Positions 6,269-10,133 of a DNA stretch of 10,133 bases are shown here, piece by piece; position 1 is the first letter of the stretch; the number at the start of each line of letters is the position of its first letter. The stretch is from the NCBI GenBank assembly GCA_003482455.1, contig DMYW01000062.1, positions 1 through 10,133 of the forward strand, in the 5' to 3' direction. The notes beneath the pieces were generated by a model. That model was not told the DNA's origin and did no database searches. It worked only from the letters and a program-made list of their open reading frames with translations. Source of the stretch: Rheinheimera sp. (GTDB lineage: Bacteria > Pseudomonadota > Gammaproteobacteria > Enterobacterales > Alteromonadaceae). The position numbers and the translations under genes were made by a program.

Positions 6269-6508
6269 TCAATTGCCAGGCGTCGCGTGGGTTGGTTGTA
6301 ACCAGCTCAGCAATTGAAACAAGCGTACTTTGTCATACGGCAGCTGCCGACTGGCTTTGCCGGGGCGTGTGACGTGCACCGCATGGACTTGAAACTCGAC
6401 TGCGCAGTAGGCTGTGTGCACACGACGACGTTGCCACTGACAAGGCGTTTGGGTGGATTGCAGTGATTGTTTGAGTTGTTTAAGCAACGACGGATTAAAA
6501 CCAGACAC
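6269..6508 (-). CDS. Small hypothetical protein
   Basis: A 79-residue protein that I do not recognise. It opens with a helix-prone, Leu/Lys/Gln-rich stretch (SLLKQLKQSLQ, about residues 6-16). A basic CQWQRRR follows, then an alternating beta-like segment (AYCAVEFQVHAVHV) and a basic PGK...LPYDKVRLFQLLSWL ending. There is no signal peptide or membrane helix. Codon choice matches the neighbours (CAA for Gln, TTG for Leu), which favours a real gene. I prefer the GTG at 6508-6506, 4 nt after GGAGG (6517-6513). An in-frame ATG at 6538 would give 89 residues but has no clear ribosome binding site. It follows the LOG-family gene on the same strand after a gap of about 120 nt and could be co-transcribed with it. 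A spurious ORF remains possible. Confidence 0.45.
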   Translation of the reverse strand: MSGFNPSLLKQLKQSLQSTQTPCQWQRRRVHTAYCAVEFQVHAVHVTRPGKASRQLPYDKVRLFQLLSWLQPTHATPGN

Positions 6509-6568
6509 AAAGCCTCCACTAGATACTTCGCACTTCATAGCAAGAATGCGCGCAGTCTAGTGGGGCTT

Positions 6569-6597
6569 CGTGACAGCAACTTGACGCTTTTGTCACG
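6569..6597. other. Inverted repeat between LOG gene and hypothetical gene
   Basis: CGTGACA (6569-6575) and TGTCACG (6591-6597) are perfect 7-bp inverted arms 15 nt apart, 32 nt past the LOG-family stop. No T-run follows on the minus strand. It may be a weak hairpin or an operator for the downstream small gene. Confidence 0.3.
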
Positions 6598-6628
6598 GCA
6601 TGATGACGCGAGCGCCCAGCAAATGGAT

Positions 6629-7522
6629 TTATTCGCTCGGCAATTGATAACAGTCGCAGATGGCGTGCCAGGCTTCTTCGGCGCTATCGACAAAGGTGAT
6701 GAGATCCATATCCCGTGGGCTAATCAGCCCTTCGTCGACCAACAAGTCAAAATTAATCAAACGCTGCCAAAAGGCTTTATCAAACAACACCACAGGCACT
6801 CGTGTCGCCTTGCCGGTTTGCAGCAGCGTTAAGGTTTCAAACAACTCATCAAGCGTGCCAAAACCACCGGGGAAGGCAACTAACGCGCGGGCTCGTTGTA
6901 AAAAGTGCATTTTACGAATGGCAAAGTAGTGAAATTGAAAGCAAAACTCTGGCGTGATGTAAGGGTTCGGTTGCTGCTCGTGCGGTAGCACTATGTTCAG
7001 GCCAATACTTTTACCGCCGGCTTGATAGGCGCCGCGATTGGCCGCTTCCATCACGCCAGGGCCGCCGCCGCTGATAATAGTGACCGCCTGCTTGGGATGG
7101 GCCAGACTGTGTTCTGTGACCAATTCGGCAAAGCGTTGTGCTTGTTGATAGTACCGGCTGTTGCGCACCTGCCGTTTGGCGGCCACCAGCGCTTGTTGGG
7201 CGCTATCGTCGGCAGGGTCTTTCGCCAGCTGTTGCTGCGCATGCGTCAGCGCCATCGCCGCTTGTTCGGGTGACATAAACCGCGCACTGCCAAACACCAC
7301 CACAGTGGCGTTGATTTTGTGCTGCTCTAAAACCAGCTGCGGTTTTAAATATTCCAACTGCAGCCGGACGTGGCGCAGTTCGTCTTGCATTAAAAAATCA
7401 TCGTCGGCAAAGGCTAACCGGTACGACGGATGCGCTTGCAACGCATCGGCGTGGGCAATCGCCTCGCGGGCTGAACTTAAATGCCGCTCATTCAATGGAG
7501 AGCTAGATTTGGTCGTGGTCAT
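6629..7522 (-). CDS. LOG-family (TIGR00730-type) Rossmann-fold protein
   Basis: A 297-residue cytoplasmic protein of the LOG family, which includes nucleoside-5'-monophosphate phosphoribohydrolases that release the base from nucleotides. It has the Rossmann strand VVVFGSAR (74-81), the loop SGGGPGVMEAANRG (151-164), the HYFAIRKMHF segment (198-207) with R203 and K204, and the signature PGGFGTLDE (218-226), which carries substrate-site residues T223 and E226. The first 70 or so residues, plus a helical insert (about 85-125), make it longer than the minimal plant-LOG-like enzymes of about 190 residues. It is shorter than PpnN/YgdH. The substrate is not determined. The ATG at 7522 follows GGAG (7532-7529) by 6 nt. 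A TTG at 7585 in the same frame coincides with a candidate -35 box and is unlikely as a start. It diverges from the beta-CASP gene. Confidence 0.9.
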   Translation of the reverse strand: MTTTKSSSPLNERHLSSAREAIAHADALQAHPSYRLAFADDDFLMQDELRHVRLQLEYLKPQLVLEQHKINATVVVFGSARFMSPEQAAMALTHAQQQLAKDPADDSAQQALVAAKRQVRNSRYYQQAQRFAELVTEHSLAHPKQAVTIISGGGPGVMEAANRGAYQAGGKSIGLNIVLPHEQQPNPYITPEFCFQFHYFAIRKMHFLQRARALVAFPGGFGTLDELFETLTLLQTGKATRVPVVLFDKAFWQRLINFDLLVDEGLISPRDMDLITFVDSAEEAWHAICDCYQLPSE

Positions 7523-7556
7523 CAAAAACTCCAGCGGGGGGAATTGGTGGTTATTG

Positions 7557-7585
7557 AGCGTATCACGAAGCGCGCAGAGACCCAA
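7557..7585 (-). promoter_or_regulatory. Candidate promoter of the LOG-family gene
   Basis: On the minus strand TTGGGT (7585-7580) stands 17 bp before TACGCT (7562-7557), which is preceded by TG one base upstream (an extended -10, TGATACGCT). The leader would be about 28 nt. Both boxes are only partial matches to consensus. Confidence 0.35.
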
Positions 7586-7721
7586 CGTAGCTCATTTTCA
7601 GTCGTCGCACCAACCAATGCAGCCAACCGATAGTTTGATCTAGCCGCAGGTTTTTTATCAAAATCAGGTGCATACTGGAAATCCCTCTTATTTTGCATCG
7701 TGCGATGGATCAGGAGTTTGT

Positions 7722-9128
7722 ATGCCTTTGGATGCTTCTATTAGTTTTTTCGGCGCCGCTGAACAAGTCACGGGGTCGTGTCATTTAGTGCAATGGCAAG
7801 ACAAGCAAGTGTTGCTGGATTGCGGCATGGTGCAAGGTGGCGACCAAGTGACGGAGCTGAACAAGTGCCGTTTTCCGTTTCGCCCCAAAGACATCGATGC
7901 GGTCATTTTATCGCACGCACATATCGACCACAGCGGCATGTTGACCTTGTTAATTGCGCGCGGGTTTCAAGGCCCTATTTTTTGTAGTGATGGTACAGCG
8001 CGGCTGCTGCCGATTTTGCTCAAAGACGCCTATCAACTCTATGTCAAAGACTTAGAGTGGCAAAACAAGCAACGTGCGCGCCAAGGCAAATCGGCCATCG
8101 AACCTTGTATGAGCCTAAAAGACGTGCTTGAAGTCGAAAAACGCTTAAAACCGTATCCGTACGAACAAACCGTGGACGTGCTGCCGGGGCTCGCCCTGAA
8201 ACTGCACGATGCCGGGCATATTTTGGGCTCGGCGATTGTCGAGTTGTGGCTCAAGGGCACGCAAGCGATGCGCCATTTAGTGTTTTCAGGCGATTTAGGC
8301 AACCCAGCTACTGTGTTGATGCGTGACCCCACCTATATCGAAGCCGCCGATGTGGTGTTGATGGAAAGTACCTACGGCGATCGCGACCACCAAGGGCTGG
8401 ACAACACGGTCGAAGAGTTTGCCGCGGCGTTGGATGCGGCACATAAAGCCGGCGGTAATGTGTTTATTCCAGCGTTTGCGCTTGGCCGCTCGCAAGAGAT
8501 TTTGTATTACCTCGGTTTGTTGTACCACCAAGGCCGCTTAAAGCAAAAAATGGTGGTGCTCGATAGTCCGATGGCGATTGAAATCACCAAGATTTACAAC
8601 GAGATGATTGATGAGTTCGATCGCAAAGATACGCGAATTTTTTCCAAATACGGCGCCAAAGACTTACAAAGCTTTTTGCCAATTTTGCATTTAACCAAAG
8701 ATGTCGAAGAGTCGCAGGCGCTGAATCGGATCCAATCGGGGGCCATTATTATTGCCGGCAGCGGCATGTGTAACGGCGGGCGCATTTTGCACCACTTTAA
8801 ACACAACTTATGGAAGAACATCAACCATGTGGTGTTTGTCGGCTTTCAAGCCAAAGGCACGCTGGGGCGGCGGTTAATTGATGGCGAAACGCGCGTCAAA
8901 GTGTTGGGGCAACCTTTAGTGGTGCGCGCAGCTATTCATACCATCGGCGGCTTTTCGGCGCATGCTGGGCAGTCGCAGCTGATCGAGTGGGTCAGCCACA
9001 TTCAAGGCCAGCCGACCGTGTATTTGGTGCATGGCGAGGTGCCTGCACTGGAAGCGTTGCAGGCTAAGTTACAGCAGCAAGGCATGGACGTGCATATTGC
9101 AAGGCACGGTCAGCGCATGGCGCTTTAA
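7722..9128 (+). CDS. Beta-CASP metallo-beta-lactamase, predicted RNA-processing nuclease
   Basis: A 468-residue predicted zinc-dependent RNA endo/exonuclease of the CPSF73/Ysh1-like group (COG1236 type), acting in the cytoplasm. All hallmark motifs are visible: the SHAHIDH metal site (H65, H67, D69, H70), DAGHILGS (H166) and FSGDLG (D191). The beta-CASP insert starts at ESTYGD (215-220). Then come GSGMCNGGRILHH (346-358), GFQAKGTLGRRL (374-385), and the C-terminal RMMBL part with HTIGGFSAHAGQ (406-417, H414) and VHGE (437-440, H438). The ATG at 7722 follows AGGAG (7712-7716) by 5 nt. An in-frame ATG at 7668 would add 18 residues without a good site. The length is normal and nothing is missing. 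It diverges from the LOG-family gene and converges on pheA. Its RNA target cannot be told from sequence. Confidence 0.93.
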   Translation: MPLDASISFFGAAEQVTGSCHLVQWQDKQVLLDCGMVQGGDQVTELNKCRFPFRPKDIDAVILSHAHIDHSGMLTLLIARGFQGPIFCSDGTARLLPILLKDAYQLYVKDLEWQNKQRARQGKSAIEPCMSLKDVLEVEKRLKPYPYEQTVDVLPGLALKLHDAGHILGSAIVELWLKGTQAMRHLVFSGDLGNPATVLMRDPTYIEAADVVLMESTYGDRDHQGLDNTVEEFAAALDAAHKAGGNVFIPAFALGRSQEILYYLGLLYHQGRLKQKMVVLDSPMAIEITKIYNEMIDEFDRKDTRIFSKYGAKDLQSFLPILHLTKDVEESQALNRIQSGAIIIAGSGMCNGGRILHHFKHNLWKNINHVVFVGFQAKGTLGRRLIDGETRVKVLGQPLVVRAAIHTIGGFSAHAGQSQLIEWVSHIQGQPTVYLVHGEVPALEALQAKLQQQGMDVHIARHGQRMAL

Positions 9129-9131
9129 ACC

Positions 9132-9157
9132 ACAAGCCCAGCGCGAGCTGGGCTTGT
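9132..9157 (+). terminator. Terminator hairpin between convergent genes
   Basis: A perfect 11-bp stem (9132-9142 with 9147-9157) closes a GCGA (GNRA-type) tetraloop, 3 nt past the beta-CASP stop. The T-run is weak on both strands (GTTACTTC on plus, TGGTTT on minus). It may serve both this gene and the convergent pheA. Confidence 0.7.
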
Positions 9158-9210
9158 TACTTCTGGACATCTCATTGCTACAAAGCGCGGTGTTGTTGCA
9201 ACTAAGCGCG

Positions 9211-10133
9211 TTAGTCTTTCGTGCTATCCACCACAGTTGGCGCCACATCTTCCGATGGATAACAACCGAGCACTTTGACAAAACGGGTGATGCGGTTCAG
9301 TTCATCTAGCGCCCGTTTCATGGCGTAGTCGTCTAGGTTGGCGTTGACATCGACATAAAACATCTCTTCCCACGGGTTGCCTTGAATAGGCCGCGATTCG
9401 AGTTTGCTCATGCTAATGCCATGGGTTTTTAGCACCAACAAGGCGTCGACCAAGGCGCCCGGTTGTTGGCCTGTGTACATGATAAAAGTCGTTTTGGCCG
9501 GGATGGCTTTAGCGACGCTGATGCCTTTACGCGCCACCACAATAAAGCGGCTGACGTTGTCTTTTTGGTTGGCAAGGTCACGGTCTAGTACTTCTAAGCC
9601 ATACAAGCGGCCACCTTCTTCGCCGCCAATCGCCACAACAGTGTTGTCCTTGGCGTTTTTAACGCGGTTAAAGGCATCGCTCGAGGCGTCGCAGTATTCC
9701 ACTTTGACATTGGGTAAACGTTGCAAGTATTGCGAGCACTGCGCAATCACTTGTGGATGGGCGCAAATTTGTTTGATGGCGCGCATGTCGGTGCCGGGCA
9801 GGCCTAACAAGCAGTGTTTAATCTCGTGCGTCAGCTCACCGACAATCGACAACCGGGTGTGCTGCAGCAAATCAAACACTTCGTTGATACTGCCGCTGGA
9901 GGTGTTTTCGATCGGCAGCACCGCATAATCGGCGTGGCCAGTTTCGACCGCTTGTACGATTTCGTGAAACGAATCACAGCCGATTTCAATCAGTTTTTCA
10001 GCGCGACGGGTGAAGTACTTTTGCACCGCCCAATAGCTGTACGAGCCCTGACGGCCAAGGAACGCCACGCGCGCCACCGGGCCTTGATCGCCATTGAGTT
10101 GACCTTGCACCTTGGCTTGTTGTTGCAGCACCG
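9211..10133 (-). CDS. pheA: Chorismate mutase/prephenate dehydratase (P-protein), 5' part beyond the window
   Basis: The C-terminal 306 or so residues of the bifunctional enzyme that makes phenylpyruvate for phenylalanine synthesis. The reading frame is open at the right edge, and the first visible residues (VLQQQAKVQGQLN) look like the linker after the chorismate mutase domain. That domain must lie outside, so no start is called. Using V at 10131 as residue 1, the prephenate dehydratase domain begins at RVAFLGRQGSYS (21-32). It includes LPIENTSSGSINEV (72-85) and the catalytic-motif equivalent DNVSRF (191-196). The ACT domain starts near 220 with GALVDALLVLKTHG (225-238) and ESRPI (245-249), the phenylalanine-binding feedback site. 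It ends with KVLGCYPSE. The usual TRF threonine of the dehydratase is serine here. A phe leader attenuator, if present, would also be outside the window. Confidence 0.95.
   Translation of the reverse strand, partial: VLQQQAKVQGQLNGDQGPVARVAFLGRQGSYSYWAVQKYFTRRAEKLIEIGCDSFHEIVQAVETGHADYAVLPIENTSSGSINEVFDLLQHTRLSIVGELTHEIKHCLLGLPGTDMRAIKQICAHPQVIAQCSQYLQRLPNVKVEYCDASSDAFNRVKNAKDNTVVAIGGEEGGRLYGLEVLDRDLANQKDNVSRFIVVARKGISVAKAIPAKTTFIMYTGQQPGALVDALLVLKTHGISMSKLESRPIQGNPWEEMFYVDVNANLDDYAMKRALDELNRITRFVKVLGCYPSEDVAPTVVDSTKD

Noticed and set aside
6467..6832. 121-codon plus-strand ORF
   Set aside because: It runs antisense through the end of the LOG-family gene, which has clear conserved motifs, so it is a shadow frame.
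9404..9928. 174-codon plus-strand ORF
   Set aside because: It lies entirely antisense inside pheA, whose protein sequence is unmistakable. The Arg/Ser/Thr/Leu-rich composition is typical of a shadow frame.

Overview
This window looks like an ordinary chromosomal segment of a gammaproteobacterium with a respiratory, probably motile lifestyle. The isocitrate lyase is the long (531-residue) Pseudomonas-type form, and PheA has the Escherichia/Vibrio-like bifunctional layout (linker, prephenate dehydratase, ACT domain). Candidate sigma-28 and sigma-54 promoters sit in front of two small genes. An affiliation near Alteromonadales/Rheinheimera-like bacteria is only a guess. I see no insertion sequence, phage gene, tRNA, rRNA or CRISPR array. 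Intact genes separated by clean terminators argue against recent insertion or decay.

Layout. At the left are two minus-strand small genes: a YjfB-like putative motility protein (160-342) behind an excellent sigma-28 promoter, and a membrane-anchored DUF2726 protein (594-1262) behind a candidate sigma-54 promoter. Next comes the glyoxylate-shunt block: malate synthase A aceB (+, 1501-3096), a LysR-type regulator (-, 3346-4284) and isocitrate lyase aceA (+, 4539-6134). Each enzyme gene has its own terminator. Then come a short hypothetical gene (-, 6269-6508), a LOG-family Rossmann protein (-, 6629-7522), a divergent beta-CASP metallo-beta-lactamase predicted RNA nuclease (+, 7722-9128), and the C-terminal two thirds of pheA (-, 9211 to the right edge).

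How the genes work together. AceA splits isocitrate into succinate and glyoxylate, and AceB condenses glyoxylate with acetyl-CoA to malate. Together they allow growth on acetate and fatty acids. The LysR gene lies between them and divergent from aceA. A 15-bp dyad in the lysR-aceA gap (4307-4321) recurs with 12 of 15 identities upstream of aceB (1369-1383). Both copies lie 53-54 bp before a plausible -10 element, so the regulator may control both enzymes and itself. The right-hand genes show no functional link to this block.

Most interesting: the shared dyad, a strong hairpin inside the predicted aceA leader, the sigma-28 promoter of the YjfB-like gene, and the sigma-54-like element before the DUF2726 gene. 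I see no obviously new multi-gene system.
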